Source: Eremophila alpestris peregrina (Eukaryota; Chordata; Aves; Passeriformes; Alaudidae). From it: DNA of 64,000 nt. The stretch covers positions 11,140,518 to 11,204,517 of the forward strand of contig WMCF01000003.1 of NCBI GenBank assembly GCA_009792885.1. The letters are read 5' to 3'. The position numbers and the translations under genes were made by a program. This document shows positions 47,123 through 60,600 of this stretch, in pieces (within the stretch, counting starts at the first letter, position 1; each line of letters starts with the position of its first letter). The notes beneath the pieces were generated by a model, which was not told where the DNA came from, ran no database searches, and worked only from the letters and a program-made list of their open reading frames with translations.

Positions 47123-47212
47123 TTTTAAAAGGTAATTACACCTCGCCTACTCTTAATTTCTTCAGATAGGTATTTTAAAGTGAAATCATCAAGTGCACAT
47201 TAAGATGAAAAT
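47123..47212 (-). other. ZNF770: ZNF770 5' UTR part of the coding exon, with likely splice acceptor
   Basis: A good 3' splice site, pyrimidine-rich TGCTGCTTCTACAG, ends just upstream of 47212 on the minus strand. It would join this exon to an untranslated first exon in the CpG island at about 51.5-51.9 kb. The donor was not identified with confidence. Confidence 0.5.
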
Positions 47213-50200
47213 CTGTAGAAGCAGCAAATTTTCTTAGGAGAGAGATTCTTAAATCCCACTGGTCCCTAAAATAAGAATAAGAAAGAGAGTTGTTATTTAG
47301 CCTATTAATACATAATTGTCTAAGTTTGTCTCTTGTTTTCTACATAAGATACCAAAAGTATCTAGATTAGCACACTATTTAATTTAGCTTGAAACAATTT
47401 CCTAATAACAGAGTAATCACTAGTTATGTTACATGGTACAGAAAAACTAGATTACTTTTTAGAAGAAAAACAAGTTTAAGCCATCTATGCTATAAATGCA
47501 TCTGTTCTTTTAAATAATACACAGTTCAGCTACAATATATTAAAAAAAATCAAGAACTTATTGTAATAAATGTCTTCTCTACAGCATCTTATCATCTGTA
47601 TCCAGCAGAATAATAAATTTTGATTTCTCTCAAAATGGCAAATGCTAGAGCCAGTCAGCAAGAGCAGCACACCAGCCATAAACTATAACCATAACAAAGC
47701 CAGCTCCCAGAACATGGGAAAAACACAGGCTATGTTTGCTATCTCACCCTAGAGCTAAAATATCAAGGTTGTGATACCTAACCATGCATATACTGTGAAG
47801 TCAGCATGGATACCAAGGTAGCTATCATAATTCATCGTAATTATTGTTTTAGTCTAAACCAAAAATAACAAAATAGTTCTAATTTCCTTTGAATTTTCAA
47901 TATGGACCAGAGCTGGGCAAGCTACTGTGTCTCAGTTCAATGGTTTACAAGCAAGAAAAAATAATTTTAAAGCTCCTGAGTGCATTAAAAGTTATTAAAA
48001 TATTCACAGGAACAGCTAGAAAGTACCTCAACCAAACATTGAGCCCAAGCCTTCCACTGTGAGGCCAACCCATGTCTAGACAGCCTCCTAAGCGGTCTCA
48101 AAAACTTCCAGTGAGGGAGGTTCCTTAACTTCAACCTGCTTCAAAGTTTCACCTTCTCATGAAGCTTTTCCTTGCACCCAGCTGAGCCTTTCTTTACTAC
48201 AAAGTTATTGGCAGTGTTTTCTGTCACAACTTTAGGTATTTGAAGTTGGCTTTCTCCCCTTTTGTTCTGAAACTAGGAAAATTCTGGGATTTTCTAAGTA
48301 TTGCTTTTAGGTCCACAAAAAAGAAAAAATTCAGTGTTTTTAATCATCTCTGGACCAATTTCAGTTGGTCACTTCATTCCTAAATCGCAGCATCTAAGAC
48401 ATATTAAGTATTCCTGTCCACAAGCACAAGACAAACAACAGAATAAAAATACCTCTATGATATTACCAATATAAAAGAAAAGGGATGAAGGGAGCAAACT
48501 TTAAAGCAAGAGCGTAACAGTTAGCACTTGTGAGTTGTAGTATCAAACTACCACAAATTATAGTGAGTAGAAATGTCTTGTGTATCTCAAAGTTGTTACA
48601 AGTTGCGTATTTGTTCAACATACCAGCAGAATAAAAAATTAATTTCTTCAGTGTCTCCAAAATCCCTGTCACTTCACAAAGAGATAATGTCCTTATTTTT
48701 AAAAAATTCATAAATATCTAAAATGTCTATTCAAAGTAATTGCAAAGAATAAAAGCCTACTGCATTTTTAAGCAAGTTACAATGAAATTCAAGAAACATG
48801 CACAAAGACTGAAAATATCTGGTGAATCAAGGTTTTTCTTAAGCTTAATGGAAAAAAAACCTAGTCATGAGATGGAATTGTTCCACCCCTAACACATATA
48901 TTCCTATGTAACTGTGGGCCTTAATAAGGAACATTTGGATGTCTGTCTTAGATGTGATTGTCACTGCACTGAGGAGTTTTTTAATCTCACTGAAAGAGTT
49001 CAGGGTAGATAAACTAGTTGAGAAAGTCAACTTTTCCTTTCCAATTCCCTTTTCCTGTAGATTTTAACAGCTACTCAGTTTCACTCTTCTTTTGAAGATG
49101 CAATAAAATACAACACTTATATAGGAGACCCCCTTGTCCTCCCAGTTGTCACATCACGTGAAAGCTGGGAGTTTAGAGAGCAAGTGTGTGACACCAAATG
49201 CTTTCTGGTTTGTGCCACCATGAAGCTAAAGACAGGCAGGCTGAGGAAAGATTCTCTGCTGCGCTGACTTTCTGTGCAGCTCAAGGCAGCCTCCATCAGC
49301 AGGGAAAGAAAACCTCCTGAGGAGGAACTGTAAAGAGTGATGAATTTCAGTTAACATACTGTCATACAGATCTAATTTACACATCAGGAAAATGCTCAAA
49401 CACTACAGTGACATGCAAAGAAAAGAAGTCCGGAGTCAGAGACAGATGTGGCATATTACACAAGGGATTTTGTATTTAGCTTATAAATTTTTTAAGATTC
49501 TATCTGATGAATGAGGAAAATGCTCTGTAGTACAAGGTGTCAAAAGCAGAGTAGAGCTTCTTGCTGTGATCCTCTTGCCCTGTGGAAGACTGAAAGCTCA
49601 GATAAGCTAAACTAAGGGGATGCAAGGGAAGGAGGAAGGAGCCAAGATGGGCATTACTGTGTGGCCCAAATATATTTTCAAATCCTATTTACTAAGGACA
49701 GCCATCTCTGCATCTATTTCAGGGTGCTCTGTGCCTTGGACATCTAAGGAGTAAACATGCTGCTGCTGAAGATCAAAGAGCTAAGGACAAGCTTGGAATA
49801 TTGTTTCCTGTTGGCCTCAGAAGTACACAGGCTTCTCCTAATTTGAGATAGAAAGCACACCTCACTATGTGATAAGGATTTAGTTTATGGCAAAGGTCCA
49901 ATTTAATATTACACTGTCACTACTTTGCATCTTGGCTAGAAGGTCATGCAGAAAAATAGAATCAAGGAGTTATGCAGGCCACTGAAAGTTCAGAGAGGAC
50001 CCTCCTAAGTCATACTGTTTAATGATAAACTGTTTCCTTAATATTACAAATGGCATCAAGCTGCAACAAAATAAAAACAGGATGGAAGAAAATTCTGAAT
50101 TCTAATCCAGTCTTTACTAATCAGAAAAGTTTGCATTGTGTTTTTGTTTGTTTGTGTTAAAAAAAAAAGCTCCAACCAAAAAAACAAACAACCAATCAGG

Positions 50201-51470
50201 AAGGTACTTAAATAAGAAGAAAAGCAAGATTTTCAATTTAGGACAGAATTGTCCCCTGGTACAGAAAAGACCTAGAGTCTAAGTTGGAACAGAAGGTGAA
50301 TATGCCAAAGGCTACCATCCATACCAGGATGACTGAACAGATGTAAAGCTTTGAGAGGACATAAATCTTCCTTTTTATTTACTTACTACTGTCTAGAATT
50401 CAGCTGGAAAAGTCTATCCAGTTTTGAATACTGCCCTTCAAATTGAGTCAAACCTATGAACTGATCAGAATGAATGAATTCAGAGAAGTGGAACAAGAAT
50501 GAACTGAGCTTAAATGCAAAACACACAAGTTTAACATAACTAGGAACATTCAGGTTAAAAAAGAGGAGTCACAATTTAAAAAATATCACTCACGCACCCT
50601 GCAAGACAAAGCAGAAGAATCACTTTTAAGAAAAACAGAAATAAGCTGTTCCCCAAACCATTTATTGTTGTGAATGAAAATGGCTTCAAATTACAGTAAA
50701 AAGAATTCAAGTATATTATGGTCCTTACAGCCACAAAGTGTTTCTTAATGAGCATACAAATAAGTTATGTGGGGAGATTGCTCTGCCTGCATTAGGGGTC
50801 TCCAAAGAAAGTTGTACAAACACTTCTCAAACTCCCATACAGAAGAATATATTCTTGCTTGTTTTTTGGTGACTCGTTATTGTAATTCAAAACATGTCAC
50901 TTAGGAATTGAAAAGTCTATCTATTTCAAAATTTGCAGACAGGACTCTTCTGCATTATTATTAGTATATCACTAATGACACAACAAGAAAGTGAAAATCT
51001 AGCTGCTGATTTATGAAACATAGGATGACACAAAGATAGAATAACCTGAGCACCAAGACAAACACGTTGCCCGCTGGATTTTCTCACCAGCCCTCCCGAG
51101 AGAAAAGTTTAGAATGTTACAATGGGAGAACAAATCACACCAGAAACAGAACCTTCACTCGCCAGTTACACAGAAATCAACATCAGGCATTACGGCTCCC
51201 CAAAGCAAACACCCTTCATTCTCTCCTATTTTCCTTGTAACTTTCCGATACACTTCCTGAAGCCAACCGAAGTAAAAGATGTACGATGGTGAAACAGGGC
51301 TGCTTTAAGAACAAACGTACGTTCCGCTTCAGGGGTCTGAGACCTCTGGGTCTGACACCAACACTCCCCTAACAGGACACACGTAAATCCAGTTAGCAAC
51401 CTAAAAGCAGGTGGCGAGGCGGCCCTTACAGGCAGCAGACCGCGCATCCATACACACATATACACACACA
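47213..51470 (-). other. Probable ZNF770 5' UTR intron; no other gene seen
   Basis: AT-rich sequence with many stops in all frames and a decayed CR1 at 48.03-48.29 kb. I see no exon with homology, RNA gene or other element. Intron status is inferred from the acceptor at 47212 and the CpG island beyond. Confidence 0.55.
48030..48290 (-). mobile_element. Probable highly decayed CR1 3' fragment (ZNF770 5' intron)
   Basis: The layout 'cagcctcctaagcggtctca', 'cttccagtgagggaggttcc' and 'ttctcatgaagcttttcctt' parallels the antisense CR1 3' UTR order (secondary lesions, focal summary, failure-to-adapt block). Divergence is high and the limits are uncertain. Confidence 0.45.
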
Positions 51471-51478
51471 TATACACA
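51448..51478. repeat. Short (CA/TA) microsatellite at CpG-island edge
   Basis: Alternating purine-pyrimidine run of atacacacatatacacacac type at the 3' side of the ZNF770 island. Confidence 0.8.
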
Positions 51479-51479
51479 G

Positions 51480-51930
51480 CTCCCGGGGCGGCTCTCCCTC
51501 GGCGCACAGCGGGTCCCTGCTGGGCCCGCGGCCGCCCGGCCCCGCCGCGCCTCCCCCCGCGAGCGGAGATCCTCATCCCCACCCCGGCACAGCCCGGCCC
51601 CGGCCCGGCCCCGCGGTGCCCCGGGGCTCGGCAGCGCCGCGCCGGAACCGCGCTCGGCCCAGGGAAAGGGCGGCGAGCGGGGGCGAAGAAGGGAGCGACC
51701 TGGAGAAGCAGATACCGCACCTCCACCTTCCTCATCTCTCCCAGGATTGCTGCCGCCTAAACTCTTCCCCCCGGATGGCACCGGGACAGCGGGAAACCCG
51801 GCCCGGTGCTTTCCGTTCCCCCCGCGCAATCCGGCCCCGCCCGCCGCCGCTGGGCCGCGGCTGGGGCCGGGACGAGGGGCGAGGAAGGCTTCATTTATGC
51901 CCAGGCGGAAAATGCCCCCGGCCCCGCTCA
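51480..51930 (-). promoter_or_regulatory. ZNF770: ZNF770 CpG-island promoter / non-coding first exon
   Basis: Abrupt GC- and CpG-rich block with several GC-box-like CCCGCCC/CCGCCCC runs, bordered by AT-rich DNA on both sides. Frames here (up to 176 codons on both strands) are low-complexity Pro/Arg/Gly/Ala products of base composition, so I do not call a protein. Assignment to ZNF770 rests on position and orientation. It may also be bidirectional. Confidence 0.7.
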
Positions 51931-52392
51931 TGAATTTTTAGTTGGAGTGGCACGTTGTTTCGCACAAATAAGACACGTTTTCTACTTCAGCAACCTAAAA
52001 GCAAATAACCAGTTTCCGGTGGTTGCAGGGCTGCAACCAAGGCACGATGGCAGAGTTATGCTCTTGTTACAGTTAAACGCAGAGTAAAGCCAAACCTACT
52101 GGCCTAAAAGGCCAGGAAATGGTACCTGGAAGGGAAAGGGGAAAGAGACGCTTGCCCGGGAGTTCTAAAAACACCTCCATTACTGCGTGCACACAAAAGT
52201 GACAGGTTTGCCTCCTCTGCAGGAGAGAGGGAACCAAGAAGCGCAGGAGTCCATGGGCTGAAGACGGATGCGTGCCCAGCAGAAGCCAGATCTTCCTTGG
52301 TGGCCACAGCTTGGCTGAGGTTACCTCAGAGGAATGGCCAGCAAAGGGCTGAAGACATACAGAAAAAGACAGAAACCATTTATAGTTGGGTC

Positions 52393-52865
52393 ATGCATCC
52401 AGTTCAGGCATCCTCAGCACAGGACTTGCTGGTGCAAGTCCAGAAGAGGCCACAAAAAGGGGCTGGGGCACCTCTCCTATGAAGACACGATGAGAGAGTT
52501 GGGTTTCTTCAGCCTGGAAGAGAGAAGGCTCTGGGGAGACTTTACAGCTGCCCTCCTGTGCTTAAAGGAGGCTTATAAGACTTTCCAAGGCTTATAGTGA
52601 CAGGACAAGGAGCAAAAAATTTTAAACTGAGAGTAGATTAAGATCAGACATAAAGAATAAGTATTGCACAAATAAGAATGGTAGCACTGGAACAGGTCGC
52701 CCAAAAGCTGTGGATGCCCCATCCCTGGAAGTGTTCCAGGCCAGGCTGAATGGGCTTTAAACAACCTGGTCTAGTGAAAGATGTCCCTATCTACAGCAAG
52801 GGGTTAGACTAGATAATCTGGATTTGGTCCCTGCCAAACCAAATCACTCTATTCTGTGATCCCAC
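52393..52865 (+). mobile_element. CR1 LINE, 3' fragment upstream of ZNF770 promoter
   Basis: 'cacctctcctatgaagacac', 'gggtttcttcagcctggaag', 'atgccccatccctggaagtg' and 'aacctggtctagtgaaagat' lead to the tail 'ctctattctgtgatccc'. A short frame reads LSYEDTMRELGFFSLEERRL before stops intervene. Confidence 0.9.
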
Positions 52866-55800
52866 CTCATAAAAGAGCATGAAAATGGCACAGCAAAGTG
52901 TAAGAGATTAATCATAAATGTCTGTTAATAAAACACAAAGACATGGATGAGGCTGGTTACATTGTTCCCATTGGGACAGAAAATTTCTAGTCACTAGATT
53001 TTTGACTTAGCCACCTGCATTTACAGCTCAGTATGGACTCTTATTAGTCAAATGTAAAACTCTTTATTGAAAGCACATAAAGACATTGCAGATTTTTTTC
53101 CTTTTTTAAAAATGTATTATTTTTAAGGTCTCTGCTATATCCCAGGCATTACAGAGGACCAGTAGATGTCTTCTACGCTTTCCTTTTTCCCTTATGAAAA
53201 AAAAAGGACAGCTCACCAAAGCCCACCTTTTTAAACATCAGATAATTGATTTGACCATCCTTCTGAGTGACATTGCAACACTGAAGACAAAATAAGTCAT
53301 TCCCTGACATAAAGTTTATAAGAGGCTTATTTTCTTTTCATACAGATGCATTTTCCTGAGGGCTTTGCTTATTTTCTTTTGTTCATGCAGACTGAAATTA
53401 AACAAATAATTATTTGCACATGCAGCATTAATTTCTTAGAAAAACATGACTGCCAGCTCACTCATCTTTTTTCAGCTGTCCTTTTACCAAGACTCCATCT
53501 TGGTACAATGGATGAGGCTAGGATCTGGCTCTTAGCAGGAGGAACAGAAAAGGGCAGAACCAACAAAATATCAAAGATGTAAATGAGTAAAGTTTTTAAA
53601 AGGCTGCAGTAACTTAAATTGTCTTTCTGTCTACTCTGGGTGTTAAGCCCTCTCTCCCAGTCCTACTGGGAATTCAAGTAGAGATCATCTGCGCTGAGCA
53701 AACTCCAAACAACTGCTGTATGTATAAAAAAGTAATTGTTTACTCAGGAATGTTGTATACATCAATGAAGTTGGCAGCATTTACTAGGCTAATGATAATT
53801 TTGCAGGCCCTGGTGTCTATGAACAACTGCTCTTGAGATACCTAGAAATGTTCTTTTCTCATACCTAGAAACAAATGTCTGTAGAACAATCATTACTTCT
53901 TAGCTTAGCAACGTTAGAAATCAAAACATTCTCATTGCCAGTAGTATAAATAACATCTGACCTAGTTTACAGCACACAAACCAAATTTTAACACTACAGA
54001 ACAAAATTTATTTCCATTTAAGCTGAAATGCTCAAGCAAACAGCTTAGCTAGTGTTGATTGTTGCTTCAGTTGCATACAGTCACGTATTGACCTCCTTGA
54101 AAGGGAGCCAAGTCTTGTGGTTAAAATGGGAATTGGGACTGACCAGGGCTGAAAGCTTGGAAACACTATATGACCACAGGGAAGTCACTTAGGCTTCTAG
54201 ATGTCCATCCCCTAGCTATAAAAAGTGCATCATAATTGCTACATGCATCTCATAAAGCTATTCAGACATATTATTCATAATTTAATAACTGCAGATCACC
54301 TGAATATATGTATTTCTTTTCAGAACATCTACTTATTTTTAAAGTATATCCAGCCCTAGCAGCCTGCTTATGAAACCTCTGGTCTGGTCTGAAGGAAGTA
54401 CACAAGCAGCTGAGTTCTGCATGTGCCTGACACACAGCTGGTGTAGATTGTTGTAGCTCTCTTGATTTTAACGAAGCTGTTGCAATGAATACCAGCTGAG
54501 AATCTTCTTGTGTAGTTCTGGAAGTTACCAGAAAGTATAATCCAAAAATACTAAATTCAATCCTAGCCCAGTTGTAACAAAACAGGTGAATTAATTCAGT
54601 ATGTTTTTGTAGGAAACACAGCAAACACACAGAGTCAATTATATGTTTTTATGATGGCAAAGAAAAAATGGGCAGGATTTGTAGGACATCATGTTGCAAC
54701 ATTGTAGCAAGACTGCAAGACCTCCTAGGCATGGAAAGTGGATTTATTTTAAATCTGAACAGATTTCAGCTATTCACTTATGCCTTCTTCCCACATCTCA
54801 GTTGTGGATATGTCTTTTTGTAACCTGATCACACTTACTTTCACAATCCTGTCCCACTTCAGCAAGTCATTGGAATTTACTGTCAATCCTTTGCCTCATC
54901 TTGTGTGCTTCGAAGCTGTAGGTAGATATGTGCTGGGATCTTGATGACCTGTTAATGGAGCTGCTCGATTAAACACACCATTCTTGCAATTATTCTCCAG
55001 TTGTTTTTTCTTTTTGATGTTCCCACACCCAGATGTTATTCATTCTCCCTGCACACTAATATTAACATTTGTAGCAGTTTTCTACATGCTAAGAATATGT
55101 AGAAGATTCAGGATGTGCATGCTTTGGTATACATATTATCCTTGTTTTACTTATCTAGATAAGGTTACATTTCACAGATAATAAACCAGGAGCATATTGA
55201 AACAATCTGCATGATTGTTATCTAACTTGGCACTTGAGAGGTTATGCAGAATTAGCTCTAGTGATAGCTATAGTGTTACATGCAAGATCCTTTTTAAAAT
55301 TATCTTTTTTCAAAGACAATGAAATGTAAAAAATAAACTATGAAAGAGTTGCTAAACTTTCCTTAAATAAAAATTGTGCAATAGAATAGTTTCACTGGCT
55401 AGTGCTGAATTTCAAGATCCTGAAATGTTGAGTTGTTCCTTCAAGAAAATTTTACACAAGAACATAAGTTATGTAATCCTTGTACATTATTATTCTAAAT
55501 GCATATTGCTCCACTTCTTGTAGAAGGCACACTATCTGGAGTAGATATTAGCATCTCAGTCTAATTTTAACTGAAAATGAATGATTAGTCTTTTTGTGGG
55601 TATATGCTGTAGTCTATTGATATGGAAAGCCAGACCTCATTCAAATAAATTTCTGTACCCGTTAATTTTTAGGAAGTATAAGATTTTGCCTTAAAATATT
55701 GTGAAGATGCCTCTGCAAGCTGACAGTTGGCAATTCAATTACACGAGTTGCAGGGACAGTCTGTGAGTTAACTGCAACACATTATCATATTATCATTAAT

Positions 55801-56065
55801 CTGCTCTTGTCTGCTTTCGTAAGGTGTTCCCTACTTTAAAGCTGCAATGCAACACAAGCTGTATATGCAATGTGTTACAGCGATTCCCCTGGTGTTATTT
55901 TTATTGTGTTATAGGCTAAATAGACACATAACACAGTATATAACTTGCTAATGTGTCAATTAATGCCACCTCAGGGCTGCAGTAAATTGCAAAGGCTTTT
56001 AAAACTGTGAATATGCATTTCTTGTTAGTCTTAGGTTTCTTGCTTTTTCTTGTCCTATTTTCTGC

Positions 56066-56094
56066 TTTTTTTTCTTTTTTTTTTTTTTTTTTTT
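56066..56094. repeat. Poly(T) tract
   Basis: Eight T, one C, then twenty T. No adjacent SINE or retrocopy body was recognised on either side. Confidence 0.85.
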
Positions 56095-57179
56095 ATTCCC
56101 TAAATAGTCCATCTTAAGCCCTCTGGTGCATAACAATGAATTGCCTTGAGGGAAGATAGTTGTTTAATGAATCTCAGAAATATGTATTCTACACATGCAA
56201 GTATCATATTTTATTTGATTAAGCACTGTGTGTCAAGAGCTCCATAAATTCTCATTGTATGCTCAAAACAGAAAATAACTTTTAATGAAATTTTTGAGAA
56301 GAGTAAACTTTATTCAGCCAGACTTATAAAACATAGGGAAGAGAAAGAGAAATTTCAAAATAATATTAAATTTTAAAGACAACACATTTAATTCTTTGAG
56401 ATGTAAGACTAATTATATTTCAGTACCTTTAAGAATCACTTTCACTAACTTTTTGGCTTTGTCTAGCAATATATTATGCTTTTAGCAGTATATTTCAAAA
56501 TAATTTTCTTATCTGGTATAATGTACTTCAAACTTATACACAAACCAGTGTATGTAGATGTTCATTTGTTGAGTGAAAACCCCACAAATTGCTGGCTCAC
56601 AGCTCTTAATCTCTACAATCCCTTAAGAATCCCTGCTTTGAAATTAGTTGCAGGCTCTATCAATTTTATCTGTTTAAATGGACAAACCTAATTACTACAG
56701 AAGAGCAATTGATTTTTAAATTACCACTGATTGCACAGTGGGTATCTCAGTGGGAAGACAGGTACATTCAGGCTCTCAAATGGAATCAATGTATTAATTA
56801 ATCTACAGATTGACATACTCCAGAGAAAGTTCCCCTTCTCTTCACCTCCTTCCTGTAGATTCATTTGTTTCAGTTTAAAAGAAATTTCTGATGATATAGA
56901 AGTGAAAAATTAAAATGCAATATAAAATTGCATGTGCTGAGCCTAATTTGTGAGTTTTGAGTTTCTGACTTCGCACATCCGGTGCCATTTGCCATAGCTT
57001 AGGTGGCCTCTGAGTGATAAAGTATTCCTTAAATCACTGAAACATTAAATTGTGCAATATAATCCCAAGGTATATGTATGCCTGCAGGAGCTAAAAATGA
57101 CCTTTCATTAAATGGAAATTAATTTCTTTCATGGAATTAGTAAAATTAACATAAACAAAAACAGATATGGAGAAAACAA

Positions 57180-57645
57180 AACTTGTTCTCAGTATTGTGC
57201 CCACTGCTGGGCTCCCCAGTAGAAGGCAGAGCTGGAAATACTGGAATGAGTCCAGCAAAAAGCCACTAAGATAATTAAGTAGCATCTGCTCTGTGAGGAG
57301 AAACTCAAAGAGCTGTGACTGTCTAGCCTCAGAAAGAGAAGACTTAGCAGGGATTGTATCAATGTGTTGAAATGCATTTTGAAGTGGGAGGCAGGGAGGG
57401 AAGAAGCTGGAGCTGGACTCCTCTCAGTGGTCACCACTGCAAGGGCAGGAGGCAAGAGGCACAGACTGAAACCCAGTAAATTCCAACATGAGGAAAAAAT
57501 CCCCAACTTTTTTGCTTTGGAAATGGTAAAACACTAGAAGAGGTTGTCCAGAGATGTTGTGAGGTCTCCATCACTGGAGATATTAGTGACAAAATTAAAT
57601 GTAGTTGGAGCTAATGGAGGTTTGAAAGACAAAAGGATCTAACAT
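57180..57645 (+). mobile_element. CR1 LINE, 3' fragment in the right-hand spacer
   Basis: 'ggaatgagtccagcaaaaag', 'ccactaagataattaag', 'aaagagctgtgactgtctag' and 'cctcagaaagagaag' follow the CR1 RT-to-3' UTR order. 'ctccatcactggagatatta' marks the 3' UTR. Old and broken. Confidence 0.85.
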
Positions 57646-60600
57646 TTAAACTGGCTCATAGCTCTGTGGGACCACAACTTTAGTTAAGGAGAAATAAATG
57701 AACTAGGAACACAATAGTCAAAATTACTGCTGGACAGATCAGTTTTTGTGTCATTCCCTGGGAGAAAAGTGTCAATAAGAATATTTGGAACCAGTTATCC
57801 CCAGATGTGGCAGACAATACTGAATGATAACTGAATAAAATAGAGCTGATTCTATTTTAGAACTGATTTACATTTGATTTTTGAGGTGGTATGTGCACTA
57901 AAAAATAGCTGGTAATAAAAACACATTTTAAGTGATCACATAGAGATAACATTTTGATTAGCTGGTGGATTAATGAAAGTTAGTCCTCAGGTTTCTTGAT
58001 TTCAAAAGAAAGGGTGAATTTCACAAAATTAGAATTAATTAAACCAAATTGGGGTCAGCAAGGAAAGCTAAGCATCAGTGATGCCAAGTATAGTGGTAAA
58101 ATAAGATTTACTGAAAATCAAACATTATGGATCTTAAAAAAATAGATAACAAAAGGTTCATCATCCATATAAATTTAAGAGAACATTAAGTGACATCCCT
58201 GTTGACTGAAGATGAAGGAGCAATGGAGGATAAACCATGCATGGTTCAGAATGCATTGAATATTCAAAATGCATTGGCTATTTTGCCTTAGTTTTCCATA
58301 TGAATCACTAGGTAGGTGAAAAGAGAGGAAACTGAGAATCTTAAGTGGCAGCAAAACTTGTAAGGCTTGAAGTGAGACAATTAGGAAAGCTGTATGTTTA
58401 TTTTTCTAGAAATGTAACAGCAGTAGAACATGAAACACTTGACCACCTGTGGCACCAGGAAATTGTATTTGATGAGCTACAAAATCCTTTCTATTCTTAA
58501 ACTCCAGTGCCCCTGTATTGACTTGCTCAAAAACTCCTGTCTGTCAATACAATTAGTTTTATTTACACCTGCAGAGAATCTTGACAAATCAAATTGTCAA
58601 ATTATCAAATTACCTGATAACTCAAGAAATATGTTGAAATTTAATAGATGTACTTAACGTTTTGAAAACCCAGATGCATTATTTAGTTTCCAACTTCTGT
58701 TTTAACCCTTAGTCAGAAAGCAAATAATGCTATGAACAACTTCCTGGGCTCTGTGGTCTGAGTTTGGTAACTTTGCATTCAAACTCTTGTTTCAGTAAGT
58801 CAAAAGCTGGAGGTGCTTCATTATGTAGGGTCTGTCTTTGATCCAGCAAAAGCATGCCACAATTTTGCCATACTATAATGAATTCTGAGTTTACATGGCA
58901 TGTTTTTCCCCTACACATTTTCCACACATCTTTTGTATAGTAGCAACTTAGCGACTTAAAAAAGATAAGAAGATTTCATAACCTGTAGAAGTTCCACCCA
59001 TGAATAGATAAAGTAAACAATTCCAGCACCTAAAAGCCACCTGGCAGAGACTAGTAGACATATAGAAAGATTAGAAACCAAAACACCAGTCCAAAGAGAA
59101 GGTTTAGTTTCTGTTACTGGATTCTGACAACTGGAGTGAAAGGGAAATGGTTCCATGTATCCCATTACTTGCCTTAGCACTTTTTGGGAACCCCATGACC
59201 ACAAACCAAGAGAACCTCTTATGTTTTACCCAGGTTTATGAGTTAAAGATGCTCACTCAGTAGTCACAAACATCTTAATTTCAAGATGAATGATTAATTA
59301 AGTAAGAATACTGTAATTACCTGCTAATCAGCAACAGTCAGTGTTGGCCAATTCATAATGGCTTTACTGCTCTTCATGGTCCTGCAACTTCCCATGTTTT
59401 TGCCTGAGTGGACCATAGGATTCCTCTCAGTTCCACTCAATATTTGCTGAGGCATGTCTTCATTCATATCTTCAGAATCTTGTTTCAACGTCACAGCACA
59501 ACTTCAGATAGTTGTTCAGGAGTCTATCTATATTAATCACCAGAAGGAACAACAGATCTCCAGGCCACCTGCCAGTACCTTGAAAATGGCACTATTTAGG
59601 AGAAAGAAAAACAACAAAAGAAAAATTATAGAATGAAACAAGAGGAGTGATAGAAATTATTTAGTTTCACTCCTGATCTGAAATTATATCATTTTTTGAT
59701 AGGGGTCCCACAGTGCATGACATCATAAACCCAGCAATACCTGCAGTAACAGCAGAGCATTGTGAGGTATGACCATGGCTCTTTTCAAAACAGTGTAGTG
59801 CAGGGTAATAACAGAAATGCAAAGGAAAGATGTTTAGGTGCATATGTCCATACATGCAGCATGATGAGACCTGGTGTTGCAAATCATTTAACCCTCAAAA
59901 AAAACCTGGCAAATTTCAAAGGTATATGTAACCCTGGAAGAGCATGAAACTAAAAAACTTAGGATACTATTTTGATGCACTCAAGTAAAGGACACATTTT
60001 TAAACTCTCACAGAATGAAATGTTCTCTCCATCCTGGGTATTGCAACTCCTCATTATGTTCACTTGTAGTACTGAGAGGGGAGAGATGTACAAGAAAAAA
60101 TATACTGCAACACAACATGATGGATTGCTTCAGTATCAGTCAGCAGCATTTATGAAAAAATACAACACTGAAAACTGTGTAATCTATTTTATTCCTACAA
60201 CTTACAAAATACATATAACAACCAGCATCAATTGACCCTGATTTATTTTGCTTGCATGCTGTCATCCTCTATTTTCCTGTTGAACAGCCAGCTTGTGACA
60301 ATACGCTTAACAGATGAGATAAAATAGTTTTTAAATTTGATTATACTCTTAGCACTTGAAGTGCTAAGGTTGTGTTAGAACTTCCATTACGAGTTCCTGT
60401 TTTGCCAGGGTTTAGGTTGCCACCATAAAAATGTGTTTCTGACTTAGTCTGGCTACCTACAACTGCTAAGGAATAATTAGATTATGGATAATTATAATGA
60501 TATTTTTATGTGCACTTCCATACATTGGAACATAGTTAAAGATTTTTAGTATCATGACCAAAGGCTGACTAGTGCTCCTTTCTTTACAACCACAAATCTT

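Noticed and set aside
51401..51941. Frames of 169-176 codons on both strands in the CpG island
   Set aside because: They are Pro/Arg/Gly/Ala-rich, overlap in several frames at once and match no protein. This is expected from GC-rich composition.
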